Source: Physcocola sp002396385 (GTDB taxonomy: Bacteria > Bacteroidota > Bacteroidia > Bacteroidales > Paludibacteraceae). From it: a DNA stretch of 61,439 nt. The position numbers and the translations under genes are program-made. The stretch spans positions 1-61,439 of the forward strand of contig CAMNDM010000016.1 of the NCBI GenBank assembly GCA_946535435.1. The letters are read 5' to 3'. Below are positions 1 through 9,892 of this stretch, one piece after another (the stretch's first letter is position 1; every line of letters starts with the position of its first letter). The notes beneath the pieces were generated by a model. It saw nothing but the letters and a program-made list of their open reading frames with translations. It had not been told where the DNA came from and made no database searches.

Positions 1-744
1 TTGAAAAAGTACTCCATAGTCGACGTGCGGTGCAGGGACGACCATGGCCGCCAGTTCATTGTGGAGATGCAGATGTACTGGACCGACGAGTTCAAGCAGC
101 GTGTACTATTTAATGCTTCGAAAGCCTACGTCAAGCAGGCGGACAAGGGCTACAGCTACAGCAGTCTGCAACCGGTCTACTCGCTCAGCATTGTGAACGA
201 CAACGCCTTCAGCGGCACCGAGCACTACCACCTCTTCCAGATGGCGGAGCAAGGCAATCCGGAGCGGGTTATAGAGGGAATAGAGATGGTGTTTGTGGAA
301 CTGCCCAAGTTCGTACCGCAGTCACCAACGATAGGCAGGATGCACCGACTATGGCTACGCTTCCTGACCGAGATCAACGAGAAAACACAAGATGCACCGC
401 AAGAATTACTTGACGATCCCGAAATCAGCAAGGCCATCTCCATCGTAGAGCGTGGCGCTTATTCCGATGAGCAGCTCGCCACTTACGACAAGTACAGGGA
501 CATGGCCGCCACCGAGAAAGCCCTGATGGACGGCTCTTTCAACAAAGGCCGTGAGGAAGGTCGTGCAGAAGGTGAGGCAATCGGCTTGGTAAAAGGACGT
601 GCAGAAGGTGAGGTTATCGGCTTGGAAAAAGGTGTGAAAAAAGAAAAAATTGACAACGCCCGCAAGATGAAAGAATGCGGTGTTGCTACCAACATCATCT
701 CCATCGTTACAGGGCTATCCGCCGATGAAATTGAAAAACTCTGA
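1..744 (+). CDS. Rpn family PD-(D/E)XK nuclease/putative transposase, 5'-truncated by window edge
   Basis: The frame is open from base 1 (TTG), so the true start probably lies upstream. The visible 247 residues begin with a PD-(D/E)XK-type core: Asp8 in IVDVRC, then Glu22 and Gln24 in the strand FIVEMQMYW. This is the pattern of recombination-promoting nucleases (Rpn, PDDEXK_2) that are abundant in Bacteroidales. The C-terminal third carries the usual charged Gly-Arg-Glu-Gly repeats, with two near-identical GRAEGE(A/V)IGL copies at about 189-207, and a final helical tail. Members of this family cut DNA and promote RecA-independent recombination, or are remnants of transposase-like elements. 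No inverted repeats or partner genes are visible. A bidirectional hairpin follows at 765-783. The family call is good; the biological role is unknown. Confidence 0.75.
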   Translation: MKKYSIVDVRCRDDHGRQFIVEMQMYWTDEFKQRVLFNASKAYVKQADKGYSYSSLQPVYSLSIVNDNAFSGTEHYHLFQMAEQGNPERVIEGIEMVFVELPKFVPQSPTIGRMHRLWLRFLTEINEKTQDAPQELLDDPEISKAISIVERGAYSDEQLATYDKYRDMAATEKALMDGSFNKGREEGRAEGEAIGLVKGRAEGEVIGLEKGVKKEKIDNARKMKECGVATNIISIVTGLSADEIEKL

Positions 745-756
745 TAAACGTCATAT

Positions 757-790
757 AAAAAAACAGCTGGCTAACCGCCAGCTATTTTTT
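757..790. terminator. bidirectional intrinsic terminator
   Basis: A 7-bp perfect stem AGCTGGC/GCCAGCT (765-771 and 777-783, loop TAACC) is flanked by seven A on the left and six T on the right. It can therefore end transcription of the Rpn gene from the left and of the 860-2626 gene from the right. Confidence 0.8.
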
Positions 791-859
791 ATACTCAATG
801 GATAGTGTGTATTTGGCATATATGACTCATCAATACTAAAAACCAATATACAATTTCCT

Positions 860-2626
860 TTAACCCAAGAAAGGCACATCATCTAAGTCAATAAAGGCGT
901 TGGTCGACGGTCCATCGGTAACCACAAGTCCGTCTGCCTCATACTGCCGCAAGATTTGGCGCAATGCTTCCAGATTCCGCAGCCGCAAATATTCACATGG
1001 TCCCTGGTATTTGAACAGATCGGTATAGGCCACATAAACCAATTTCTTGTGGTCACCAATAGGAGAATCACGTACAAAAACCTCGTGTGTATTCTTATCG
1101 CACAACACGAAAAGAGAGTCGTGCCCGTCTAATTGGAATGAGATGGCGGCCGCATACAACTGTTGTAATTGCCCGAAATAGGACACCATATTCTGATCGT
1201 TCCTTTGGATAGCCATCGGAAGATATTTAGCCCTGAGCAACATTTGCGAGAAACAGTTCTCGTGAAGCGTATTATCATGAAGGCTTTCCAACACCTCGTC
1301 GGTAGTTGAACCCTTCGGACTGAAAATAGCATTGTTCAATTCTTCTTTCCTTTCATCGTCAATAACAAACGGATTGCTATAGTTGTATATATCAACCGGA
1401 TTGAAACGTACCGGCACATTAAAAGAATTTGTCTGTAAGGCGGCCGACTCTTGTGACGTGAGGCGCACACAGAACTGATTCTCTCCGGTAACGCCTACAC
1501 ACTTTAAGAACCAACCGGTAGGAAAATAATAAGAGCCGTCGAGTACCACTTTTTCAACACCAAGTGCATCGGCAATCGCAAGCATATTCTTCAAGTTTGT
1601 AAACTTGTCGCCTTTTTCCAACACTCCAACAGGATAAACCTTGTCGAAACGGTCGATTCCGTTCTGGTCAATATATTCTTTTGCATCCTCATAGTTGCGG
1701 AAAATGACGATTTCATCTGTCGGGAACGCGTGTCCTTCCGCCATAAAGGCCTTGTGGGTGTCGAGCAGGATAAAGACATTTTCACGCGCATCCAAGTCAA
1801 GCGCTACCTCAGTGTCGTCGACCAGTTGGAGAGCCTTCGGCTCAACATGAGATTTCACAGTTTCCACCATCGTTTCCAAATCTTCCCCCTTATGGGCACA
1901 AACCCTAACAATTTGGCCCCTGTTATTATAAACATACATCATATCGTACTCGTCAGTTTTCCCGAAATAGGAGGTACAAACAGATTTTTTGCGTCCACAG
2001 AAAATTTTTACAAAATCAGCCAAAGCGGGCGTATGGTCGGTAATGTTAATAGTGTCGACACCTTCAAACGCACCTTCTCCAATAAATGTTACACTTTCGG
2101 GAATGGTTATTTCCGTTATATCGGTGGCAGAGAACGCATATTCACCAATTTTCTGCAAACCATTCGGAAGAACAATATGTGACAATCTGGAATGGCAGAA
2201 TGCATAGTTACAAATTTCCGTAACACTTCCCGGCAAGACCACATATTCGCAACTCTGGCTACTTCCTGCCCATCCGTAACACTTGGTGTCGTGATCGAAA
2301 AGGATAAGCCCTGGAGTGATACAACAACTTTCGAATGCCTGCTCACCTATTTCCCGAACATTCTCCAAAGAACTTATGCGTTCTAAATAGATACAGCTTC
2401 GGAACGCTTCCGAACCAATTTTTTCGACGGAATCAGGCAAAGTGACGCTTTCAACAGAATAGTTGTCGGCAAACGCACCATCGCCAATTTCGGTAACAGG
2501 AAGTTCTGAACCGTTAACACTGAGGACACCGGGGATGACCACATCTCCACCCTCTCCATTGTATTTCACAATTGTGCATCCATTAGCATTAGCACAAACT
2601 TTAAACTCGATTTTTCTACTTTTCAT
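860..2626 (-). CDS. BspA-like leucine-rich repeat protein with unknown C-terminal region
   Basis: 588 residues. Residues about 1-50 form a cap module (FKVCANANGCTIVKYNGEG ... IPGVL) also seen six times in the neighbouring 1812-aa protein. Residues about 45-205 are BspA/fivemer-type LRRs (patterns such as LPDSVEKIGSEAF and IPESVTFIGEGAF). The remaining 380 residues are not LRR. The last part (FVLCDKNTHEVFVRD ... DGLVVTDGPSTNAF) faintly resembles SseB-type domains, which I can only suggest. There is no signal peptide: the start MKSRKIEFKVC is followed directly by the cap. This is unusual for BspA-like proteins, which are normally surface-exposed. It shares strand and domain type with the next gene upstream, from which a 239-bp gap and a terminator separate it. 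Function unknown; the LRR call is strong. Confidence 0.8.
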   Translation of the reverse strand: MKSRKIEFKVCANANGCTIVKYNGEGGDVVIPGVLSVNGSELPVTEIGDGAFADNYSVESVTLPDSVEKIGSEAFRSCIYLERISSLENVREIGEQAFESCCITPGLILFDHDTKCYGWAGSSQSCEYVVLPGSVTEICNYAFCHSRLSHIVLPNGLQKIGEYAFSATDITEITIPESVTFIGEGAFEGVDTINITDHTPALADFVKIFCGRKKSVCTSYFGKTDEYDMMYVYNNRGQIVRVCAHKGEDLETMVETVKSHVEPKALQLVDDTEVALDLDARENVFILLDTHKAFMAEGHAFPTDEIVIFRNYEDAKEYIDQNGIDRFDKVYPVGVLEKGDKFTNLKNMLAIADALGVEKVVLDGSYYFPTGWFLKCVGVTGENQFCVRLTSQESAALQTNSFNVPVRFNPVDIYNYSNPFVIDDERKEELNNAIFSPKGSTTDEVLESLHDNTLHENCFSQMLLRAKYLPMAIQRNDQNMVSYFGQLQQLYAAAISFQLDGHDSLFVLCDKNTHEVFVRDSPIGDHKKLVYVAYTDLFKYQGPCEYLRLRNLEALRQILRQYEADGLVVTDGPSTNAFIDLDDVPFLG

Positions 2627-2805
2627 ACATTTTAGTTTTGAACATTTATACTCGACAAACAGGCATCATTGTTGCAGACCGCCCATTGGTAACATGATAG
2701 AAATAGATCATCTTTACAAACACAAAGTTGTCATATTCACAGTTATCCATCAATAGCAAAACAGGCATATAAATGAGCAAAAATGACGAAAATAAGGGCA
2801 ACCGT

Positions 2806-2839
2806 AATAAAAAAGCCCCCGGCGTTTTGTTCCGGGGGC
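2806..2839 (-). terminator. intrinsic terminator of the giant LRR-Sel1 gene
   Basis: Perfect 8-bp GC stem GCCCCCGG (2815-2822) and CCGGGGGC (2832-2839), followed on the minus strand by TTTTTTATT. It lies 27 bp after the stop codon of the 2866-8304 gene. Confidence 0.85.
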
Positions 2840-2865
2840 ATTCTTTAATAATTTAGAACCAAGAA

Positions 2866-5800
2866 TTAAGGTTCAAAGCCCTTCTTTTTCGCTTCGGCAG
2901 CATATTGCTGAGCCTTCTGCCCATCGGCGGCAACGCCAAGTCCATTCTTATAACATTCGCTGAGGTAGTATGCCGCTTCACCCGTTTCGTCGGTTTGAGA
3001 AGCTCCATTCAGCACTTCCGCCGCTTCCTCATAGCTCTGCGTCTTATATAGGAGTACGCCCAACCTTACCTTCGCAGCAGGGAACATAGAGGCACACTGC
3101 CTATACCATTTAATAGCTTTTCCGTAGTCCACCTCTACCCCACACATTCCTGTTTCATATCGCATAGCCAGCGGGAACATCGCAGAAACGTAACCTCCTT
3201 CGGCACTCTTTGTATACCACTCCATCGCCTTCTCGAAATCTTGCTCTCCATCGCAGAACGTAGCCAGATAGAATTGTGAAGTAGCATGTCCCATCTCGGC
3301 CGCCTTGGTAAAGAAGAATTTAGCCTTTTTGCGGTTGCTGTTAAAGAATTGGCAGGCTTTGGCATAATACTCGTCAACTGTGCATTGTACGTTAGAATAG
3401 TCTTCTTCAGATTCGTCTTCGGCATCATCGTCTCCTACAAACTGTTTGTAGTATTCCAGATGTTTGCTAGCCTCGGCAAATCCGTTTTCAGCCGATTTTT
3501 CGAGCCATTCCACCGCTTTTCGGTAGTTTTGGTCAACCCCCTCGCCGTTTCCATAGCACCAACCAATGTAGAACTGGGCTTGTGCGTTGCCCTGTTCGGC
3601 GGCAGCGGCATAGAGTTCTGCGGCCCGTTCCTTATCTTCATCAACCCCTTCACCATTCATGTAAAGCCATGCCAGTTGCAATTGGGCCAAAGCATATCCC
3701 TGTTCGGCAGACTTTTCAAACCATTCGGCCGCCTCTTCTTCATCTTTGTCAACACCCTGTCCGTTCAGGAAACAAGTACCTACATAATATTGTGCTTCAG
3801 CATCCAGGCACTCCTCGGCAGCACGTTTGAACCATCCGAAAGCCGCCTCCAGATAATCATCACCACCAAAGCCGAAGAGGACCAATCCATATTTCACCTG
3901 TGCTTTCGAGTGCCCGTTTTCAGCCGCCTTGTGATAGTATTCAGCCGCCTTATTAATATCGGTTACAACCCCGACGCCCTTTTCGTAGCACCTTCCTAAC
4001 TCGTACATGGCTATAGCAGCACCATTTTCAGCCGCCTTTTTATACCAGGTTACGGCCTCTTTCTGGTCTTTATCTATTCCACGGCCTGTCATATAGCAAA
4101 AACCCAGACGGAATTGGGCGGGAGTACTACCATTTACAGCAGCATTCTGGAACCATTCGGCAGCCTCTGCTTCGTTTTGTTCCGTTCCACGTCCATAGAA
4201 GTAACAAATGCCCACGTTATACTGTCCGTCAGCATCGCCGTTTTCAGCCGCTCTTTTAAACCACTCAAACATCAGTTCGTCACTCTGGTCAACACCGTTA
4301 CCTGATGCATAGAACGCTGCCAACCTGTTTTGTGCAGGCGCATAATCGTTTTCAGCCGCTTCCCTAACCAGAGAAACCGCCCTTTTTTCGTCTCTTTCAA
4401 CGCCATAGCCATTCTCATAGAACAGAGACAGATAGTATGTGGCTTCATAATTGCCATTGTTATGGGCAGCAATAAGGCAATTGGCCGTCTGTTGGAACTC
4501 GGCAATTTTTACCAACTGTTCCATTTCTGACATTTGGCTGTGGTCATTAATCAATTCTTCGGCTTTCTCTGTACAGTTATCTTCCGTAATGCCAAGTTCA
4601 TCTAACCGGATTTCAATAACCTTTTCGCGGGTCTCGTCATCGTCATCTTCCGCCATTACCCCGTTTTCTTCAGTGGCAACCAATGCCGTATGGTTCTGGC
4701 TTTCCACGTTAGCAGTTTCAACGGATTCCTGTCCCGACTGCTCGTCAGCTTCGGTCTCCTCTTCTTCCGAACCATCGAGTTTAGGACAATCTAAGAAGAC
4801 ATCTTCCCCAAACTCGGGGCTACCAGAAATATTCACTTCGGCAAGATTCGTACAGAAGGCAAAAGCCCGGTCACCTACTTTCTCAACCGACTCTGGAAGG
4901 TCGACACGCTCTAACAGGCAACAGTTACTGAACGCAGCTTCCCCTATTTCCCTCAAACCGTTTGGCCAGACCACCTCTTTGAGTTCCTGGCAATCGGAAA
5001 AAGCATATTTTTCAATCACTTCCAGAGTGTCGGGCAAGACCACTTTCTCGAATACCATATAGGCAAGCGCCCGATCCTTGATGGAAACTACCCTGTAAGC
5101 TTTCCCGTCCATCACCACTTCGGCGGGCACTTCTGCCACACCAACCGCACCATAGCGGACAACGGCACACGAATCTCCGCCCAACACCTCGAAGCGCCTG
5201 CATGTTTTATCGATAGGCGTGTCGTCGAACGCAGACTCGGCTATCTGGTAGATACAGTCGGCCAAATTTATCTCTTTCAAACTCTCACAACGGCGGAAAG
5301 CGGTATCTTCAATCTTGACCACAGACGAAGGCAGCTGCACTTCAACCAACTTGCCACAGCCCGAGAAGGTTCCCTTTGCAATGGTGGTAATACCTTCGGG
5401 TATAGCAACCGACGGCAGATTTTCACAGCCCGAGAACGCACCAGCACCCAGTTTTTCCAAACCTTCCGACAAGGTCACCTTTACCAATTGCTTGCAGTCG
5501 TCGAACGCCGCATTCCTTATTTCTTTTACCGAAGACGGAACAACAATTTTGGTGAGCGACGATTCTGAGAACGCATAATCGCCTATGAACTCAACGGTGT
5601 CGGGCAGAACCACTTTACCAAGCTTCTTGCTTTTAGCAAAGGCGTATTCTTTAATCTTCACCACCCGATAGGCTTTACCATCTTTCTGCATCTCGGCAGG
5701 AACATCGACATCGCCCTCACCCTTAAAGCCCGATATGGCACAAGTGCTACCATCGATAGGCTTCATTTCCAGCATAACGACCGATGCGCCAGCTCCCTGT

Positions 5801-8304
5801 CCCGAATTACTGCCCGCCGACGAGGAGAAGTCAAGCTCTTTACAGTTGATAAAGGCCTCTTCACCCATAGTCACGTTACTCTGCAGACCAGATAAAGTCT
5901 TCAACCGGCTACAATTAGCAAAAGCACGCTTTTTGAACTCTGTTACACCCGGAACAGCAGCCACTTCGAGGTTCGAACAACCACTGAACGCTTTGTCCAT
6001 AATCACCGTCACACTTTCTGGAAGGCTGATTTCCTTTAATGCCTCGCACGAGGCAAAAGCCAACTCGCCCACTGTCTTCAATGTAGACGGTATAGTTATT
6101 TTCGAAAGATTCTTGCAGTTGCTGAATGCCGACCTTCCGATATTCTCTAAATAATCGGGCAGTTTCACCGATTCTATCTTCCTTTCAGAAAAAGCATAAT
6201 CGCCGATGGTCAGCACCTTGTGTAGAGAACCGTTGATGTAGACTTCGTTTTGCAGTTCCACCGAGGTGCCTTTAGACTGGTAGCGGATCAATGCACAAGT
6301 GTCGTCGGTCAAGACCATGAACTCACGGTCGTCGACCTCGCATTTCGAGTCGGCAAAAGCATTAGAGGCAATCTTACCCACATATTTCGGCAATTCGATG
6401 TGCTCGAGACTTGTGCAGTTGGCAAAGGCTCCGCTTTCAATCGACTCGAGGTTCTCAGGGAGTTCGACCTGCTGGAGAGCGGTACACTTGAAGAAGGTGC
6501 TGGCAGGAATCGACTTAATGCTGTCTGGAATACGCACCGACTTTAACGAAGAGCAACCCGAGAACACATTCTTACCCAGAACCGACAAACCGTCGGCCAA
6601 TGTTAATCTTTCTAGTTGCGCACACCCGTCGAAGGCATAATTTTTTATTTCCCTTACCGAAGACGGTATTTCTATTTCTGTAATCGACGACTCAGAAAAA
6701 GCATAGTCTGCAATAGATTCCACCGTTTCTGGCAGCACCACCTTCTGTAACTTCTTTTTCTTAGCGAAAGCATAGCCCGCAATAGTCACCACTTTATAGC
6801 TTTCGCCGTTTTTCTGCATTTCATCTGGAACGACAATCACGTCGCCCTCGCCCTCAAAACCAGTAATGGCACAGCCACCATCGACCTTTTTCATTTGGAA
6901 CATGGCCATAGCAGCCTCATCGGCAGCGGCAACCTTGTTTTTCTGCATATAGTCACATGCAAGAAAGGCATCGCCCTCTATAGTCACGTTCTGTGGTAAC
7001 GAGAGGCTCTTCAGATTACGGCAGCAAGTAAATGCGTTTCGCTTGATTTCGGTTACGCCCATGCCGGAGAAAGAGGCCAAATTCTCACAATTCTCGAATG
7101 CGTGTTCTGGTATAATGGTCACTCCATTTGGCAGACTAACCGACTTGAGGCGTGTACAGAAAGAGAAAGCACCTTCTTCCAACTTTTCGAGCGATTGAGG
7201 CAGACTTATCTTCTCCAGACCCTCACAACCATAGAAAGCCGCTTTCGAAATAGTCTTCACACCATCAGGCACTATAATCTCGCGAATGGTTTGGTAACCC
7301 TTGTAATCTGGATTGACCACTTCAGGCAAAATGGTAATGGTAATTTCATCGGTATGGTTAACACGCTCTTCCTTCCATGCAATCCTTCCCGGAATCTTCT
7401 TTTTAGCAAAAGCCAACTGTCCGATTTCGACAACTTTGTACGACTTATTACCCTTTTCCACTTCCGAAGGGATTTTCACAACAGTTTCATCACCCTTGTA
7501 TTCAACAATAACACAGGTGGTGTCGGACAACACTTCGACGTGGTAGTTTCCCTGGCTTGAAACTGCGGCAGCAGGGGCCGTTTCTTCCGTCTGTCCGGCA
7601 TCAGGCTGCTCGGTATCCCAAGAAATAGGGTCAGCACCCGTAACCAGTTCGACCGACGAACAACCCGAGAACACACTGCTATCGAGTCCCGATTTCAATT
7701 CCTCGTTCAAAAGCACCTTCTTCAGTTTTGAACAACGGCAGAAAGCCTTCTTCCCTATTTTTGTTACAGAACACGGTATTGTCAATTCCGTCAGCGCACA
7801 CTCGTTAAAAGCGCTATCCTGTATCTCTTCCACACCTTCGGCAATGGTCAGCTGCTCCAGACTCTCACAATTGGTGAAGGCCTTGCTGGCAACCACCTTC
7901 AAACTGGCTGGCAGGGCTATTGCACTCAGTTTCTTACAATACTCGAAACAATGTTCCCCTACAACCGTCAAAGACGCAGGCAACACAACGCCGTCGAGCT
8001 TGAAACACCCCTTAAAGGCATTGTCTTTGATTTCAGAAACCGAAGAAGGCAACACCACCGTTTCCAACTGATCGCAACCGTTAAAGGCTTCGTCGCGTAT
8101 AACGGTCACACCCTCGGGAAGCGATACATTCTTCAACTTTCTGTTCTGCTTGAAGGCGCAAACTCCGATTTCAATAACTTGATAGTTTTTTCCATCCTTC
8201 TCTATTGCAGAAGGTATTTCGACAGTCTCTTCCGAACCTGAATACTTCTTTATAGAACAGGTAGAATCTGACAAGACATTAATTTGGATTTGTGTGATGT
8301 CCAT
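2866..8304 (-). CDS. giant BspA-like LRR - Sel1 repeat fusion protein, 1812 aa
   Basis: Two repeat solenoids are joined in one chain. Residues 1-1172 hold six tandem LRR modules starting near 1, 253, 468, 661, 844 and 1037. Each opens with a roughly 45-residue cap (pattern DTCxIxxYxG...EVPxEVxxDGKxYxVVxIxxxAF), followed by BspA-type LRRs (LPxSVxxIxxxAFxxCxxL). An acidic linker at about 1176-1235 (runs of Glu/Asp) leads to Sel1-like repeats at about 1280-1800 (A.WF..AAE.G...AQ..LG..Y..G.GV), roughly 36 residues each. Sel1 repeats are protein-protein scaffolds; BspA LRRs usually bind host or partner proteins. No signal peptide, membrane span or T9SS domain is visible, so a cytoplasmic scaffold is as likely as a surface adhesin. 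The start MDITQIQ is the first Met of the frame. Terminated by the 2815-2839 hairpin. Confidence 0.85.
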   Translation of the reverse strand: MDITQIQINVLSDSTCSIKKYSGSEETVEIPSAIEKDGKNYQVIEIGVCAFKQNRKLKNVSLPEGVTVIRDEAFNGCDQLETVVLPSSVSEIKDNAFKGCFKLDGVVLPASLTVVGEHCFEYCKKLSAIALPASLKVVASKAFTNCESLEQLTIAEGVEEIQDSAFNECALTELTIPCSVTKIGKKAFCRCSKLKKVLLNEELKSGLDSSVFSGCSSVELVTGADPISWDTEQPDAGQTEETAPAAAVSSQGNYHVEVLSDTTCVIVEYKGDETVVKIPSEVEKGNKSYKVVEIGQLAFAKKKIPGRIAWKEERVNHTDEITITILPEVVNPDYKGYQTIREIIVPDGVKTISKAAFYGCEGLEKISLPQSLEKLEEGAFSFCTRLKSVSLPNGVTIIPEHAFENCENLASFSGMGVTEIKRNAFTCCRNLKSLSLPQNVTIEGDAFLACDYMQKNKVAAADEAAMAMFQMKKVDGGCAITGFEGEGDVIVVPDEMQKNGESYKVVTIAGYAFAKKKKLQKVVLPETVESIADYAFSESSITEIEIPSSVREIKNYAFDGCAQLERLTLADGLSVLGKNVFSGCSSLKSVRIPDSIKSIPASTFFKCTALQQVELPENLESIESGAFANCTSLEHIELPKYVGKIASNAFADSKCEVDDREFMVLTDDTCALIRYQSKGTSVELQNEVYINGSLHKVLTIGDYAFSERKIESVKLPDYLENIGRSAFSNCKNLSKITIPSTLKTVGELAFASCEALKEISLPESVTVIMDKAFSGCSNLEVAAVPGVTEFKKRAFANCSRLKTLSGLQSNVTMGEEAFINCKELDFSSSAGSNSGQGAGASVVMLEMKPIDGSTCAISGFKGEGDVDVPAEMQKDGKAYRVVKIKEYAFAKSKKLGKVVLPDTVEFIGDYAFSESSLTKIVVPSSVKEIRNAAFDDCKQLVKVTLSEGLEKLGAGAFSGCENLPSVAIPEGITTIAKGTFSGCGKLVEVQLPSSVVKIEDTAFRRCESLKEINLADCIYQIAESAFDDTPIDKTCRRFEVLGGDSCAVVRYGAVGVAEVPAEVVMDGKAYRVVSIKDRALAYMVFEKVVLPDTLEVIEKYAFSDCQELKEVVWPNGLREIGEAAFSNCCLLERVDLPESVEKVGDRAFAFCTNLAEVNISGSPEFGEDVFLDCPKLDGSEEEETEADEQSGQESVETANVESQNHTALVATEENGVMAEDDDDETREKVIEIRLDELGITEDNCTEKAEELINDHSQMSEMEQLVKIAEFQQTANCLIAAHNNGNYEATYYLSLFYENGYGVERDEKRAVSLVREAAENDYAPAQNRLAAFYASGNGVDQSDELMFEWFKRAAENGDADGQYNVGICYFYGRGTEQNEAEAAEWFQNAAVNGSTPAQFRLGFCYMTGRGIDKDQKEAVTWYKKAAENGAAIAMYELGRCYEKGVGVVTDINKAAEYYHKAAENGHSKAQVKYGLVLFGFGGDDYLEAAFGWFKRAAEECLDAEAQYYVGTCFLNGQGVDKDEEEAAEWFEKSAEQGYALAQLQLAWLYMNGEGVDEDKERAAELYAAAAEQGNAQAQFYIGWCYGNGEGVDQNYRKAVEWLEKSAENGFAEASKHLEYYKQFVGDDDAEDESEEDYSNVQCTVDEYYAKACQFFNSNRKKAKFFFTKAAEMGHATSQFYLATFCDGEQDFEKAMEWYTKSAEGGYVSAMFPLAMRYETGMCGVEVDYGKAIKWYRQCASMFPAAKVRLGVLLYKTQSYEEAAEVLNGASQTDETGEAAYYLSECYKNGLGVAADGQKAQQYAAEAKKKGFEP

Positions 8305-8462
8305 ATTTTTTTGATTAGATTAATAGATTATTCTAGAAACAAACAATAGCAAATTTTCAGGTCTGATTTCCCAAAAGTCGGCTAAAACTTATATTAATAA
8401 AAATAAATACAATGTAAAAATAAAAAAAAATTCTTTAACAGAACACTTTTTTACAAGTTTGA

Positions 8463-8750
8463 CTAAGCTGAATGTGAGAACCTGATAATGTTGTTTGCCA
8501 AGAGCAGCCAAACATCCACAAGAAGGAAAAAGAGCGCTGACGCAAAAACAAGTATGCCAGCCACCATTTTCTTCAGAATGCCTCCCTTCTGGACTATCAG
8601 AATGTGAACAATTTCTACCAAACCATAAATCAGATATCCGAGGAAGAGAAAAACTGCAAGATCCTCATTATCGGCCAGCTGACTGACCGCAATAACAGCC
8701 GTAACTACAAGAAGCTCGCGAATAAGTCCTGTTAAAAGAGGTTTTACCAT
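8463..8750 (-). CDS. small membrane protein of unknown function
   Basis: 95 residues with three likely membrane segments: about 9-25 (LLVVTAVIAVSQL), 31-52 (AVFLFLGYLIYGLVEIVHIL) and 62-86 (VAGILVFASALFFLLVDVWL). There is no signal peptide and no motif I recognise. It sits alone between the LRR-Sel1 gene and the divergent FISUMP-like gene, so context gives no role. The hydrophobic periodicity and clean start make a real gene likely. Confidence 0.6.
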   Translation of the reverse strand: MVKPLLTGLIRELLVVTAVIAVSQLADNEDLAVFLFLGYLIYGLVEIVHILIVQKGGILKKMVAGILVFASALFFLLVDVWLLLANNIIRFSHSA

Positions 8751-9086
8751 AATTTCTTTTGTTTTAATTTTGGAACAAAGGTAAGCGAGTATACAAATTG
8801 CAAAAAGAGCAACTATGAGCCAAAAGTGAGCAAATGTGCATAAAATGGCTTATGTACGTGAAAACGACTACCAACATTCACGTTTTAAGTGACCATGACA
8901 GCCCCAAAACCAGTTTCTATTTGTAATAAACTATTATCTTTGCACAATAAAAAAGGAAATACGCATAATTCTTCACATGAGAAAAGCCCGTCTTTTTGTC
9001 GACCTTTTTTCAAGGCCGGCATGTGGATGCAAAACCGTTTCCTCATTACCGGTTTAGATATTAAATACACAAATTTATATAAACAT
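8751..9086. promoter_or_regulatory. divergent intergenic region with -7 box for the 9087 gene
   Basis: 336 bp without a gene. A Bacteroidota -7 element TATCTTTG lies at 8935-8942, but I find no TTTG at the expected 19-20-bp distance. If used, it leaves a leader of about 135 nt before the ATG at 9087. The longer reading frame starting at 8889 has no signal-peptide character upstream of that ATG and is not used here. Confidence 0.4.
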
Positions 9087-9797
9087 ATGAAAACAATTGG
9101 ATACCCACTTGCCATGCTGGCATGCCTTGCCTTTAGTTTCAACAGTTCCGCACAAACCGTAAGCGGACAAATAGACGGCTACGACTACGTAGACCTCGGA
9201 TTGGGCGTAAAATGGGCCACCTACAACGTTGGAGGTGAAAAGCCTACCGACTTCGGAGGCTACTTCGCATGGGGTGAGACTGAAACTAAAACCAGCTACA
9301 CCTGGGAAAACTATAAATGGTGCAACGGCTCGTTCAACAGCCTGACCCGCTACTGTACCATCAAGAAAATGGGAAAAAGGGACAAAACCACCGAACTTAT
9401 TCCCAACGACGACGCCGCTACCGCCAACTGGGGTCCCGCATGGCGCATGCCAAGCGCTGACGAGCTACAGGCCCTGGTCGACAGCTGCAAATGGGAATGG
9501 ACCAACAACTACAACAAAAGCGGTGTTGCAGGTTCGGTCGGCACTTCGAAAATTAACGGCAACACCATATTCCTACCAGCTGCCGGCTTCTTTGAAGGCG
9601 ACAGCGTGAAAAACGTAGGCATCCGCGGTCAGTACATCTCGAACAAAATAGCCGACTACGATAAATTCGAAGTGTTCAACCTCTGGTTCGGCAACACCTC
9701 GATTGAGAACGACTTCATTGGCCGGCAATATGGTAACAGCATACGTGCGGTTACCAAGGGAATCGTTCCCAAAGCGAAAAACTCAAAAAAAAGATAG
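9087..9797 (+). CDS. secreted FISUMP-like (Fibrobacter paralogous domain) protein
   Basis: 236 residues from the ATG at 9087, chosen because MKTIGYPLAMLACLAFSFNSSAQ is a clear cleavable signal peptide. The mature part carries the hallmarks of the family: YDYVDLGLGVKWATYNVG, a GGYFAWGET block, NDDAATANWGPAWRMP and a late LPAAGF. These match the 'major paralogous domain' proteins (TIGR02145-like) found in many copies in Fibrobacter and Bacteroidota. The function of the domain is unknown. It is related to the lectin-like FGE/C-type fold region by general appearance only. A paralogue lies at 52141-52818. The second half diverges from the paralogue: the usual YWSSS motif is replaced here by YISNK. 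Confidence 0.75.
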   Translation: MKTIGYPLAMLACLAFSFNSSAQTVSGQIDGYDYVDLGLGVKWATYNVGGEKPTDFGGYFAWGETETKTSYTWENYKWCNGSFNSLTRYCTIKKMGKRDKTTELIPNDDAATANWGPAWRMPSADELQALVDSCKWEWTNNYNKSGVAGSVGTSKINGNTIFLPAAGFFEGDSVKNVGIRGQYISNKIADYDKFEVFNLWFGNTSIENDFIGRQYGNSIRAVTKGIVPKAKNSKKR

Positions 9798-9892
9798 TCT
9801 AAACAAATTGAGACTCCTCCGGACCAATACCTTATGAATTTTAGGAAATATGGCATGCGGAAAGCCTGTTTCCATTATTCCTTTTTATAGAT

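Noticed and set aside
1..744. Intact insertion sequence
   Set aside because: The Rpn-like gene has no visible inverted repeats or target duplication within the window, and its 5' side is cut off.
3286..3999. 237-codon frame antisense to the LRR-Sel1 gene
   Set aside because: Shadow of the Sel1 repeat region with biased codon composition; no start context or domain.
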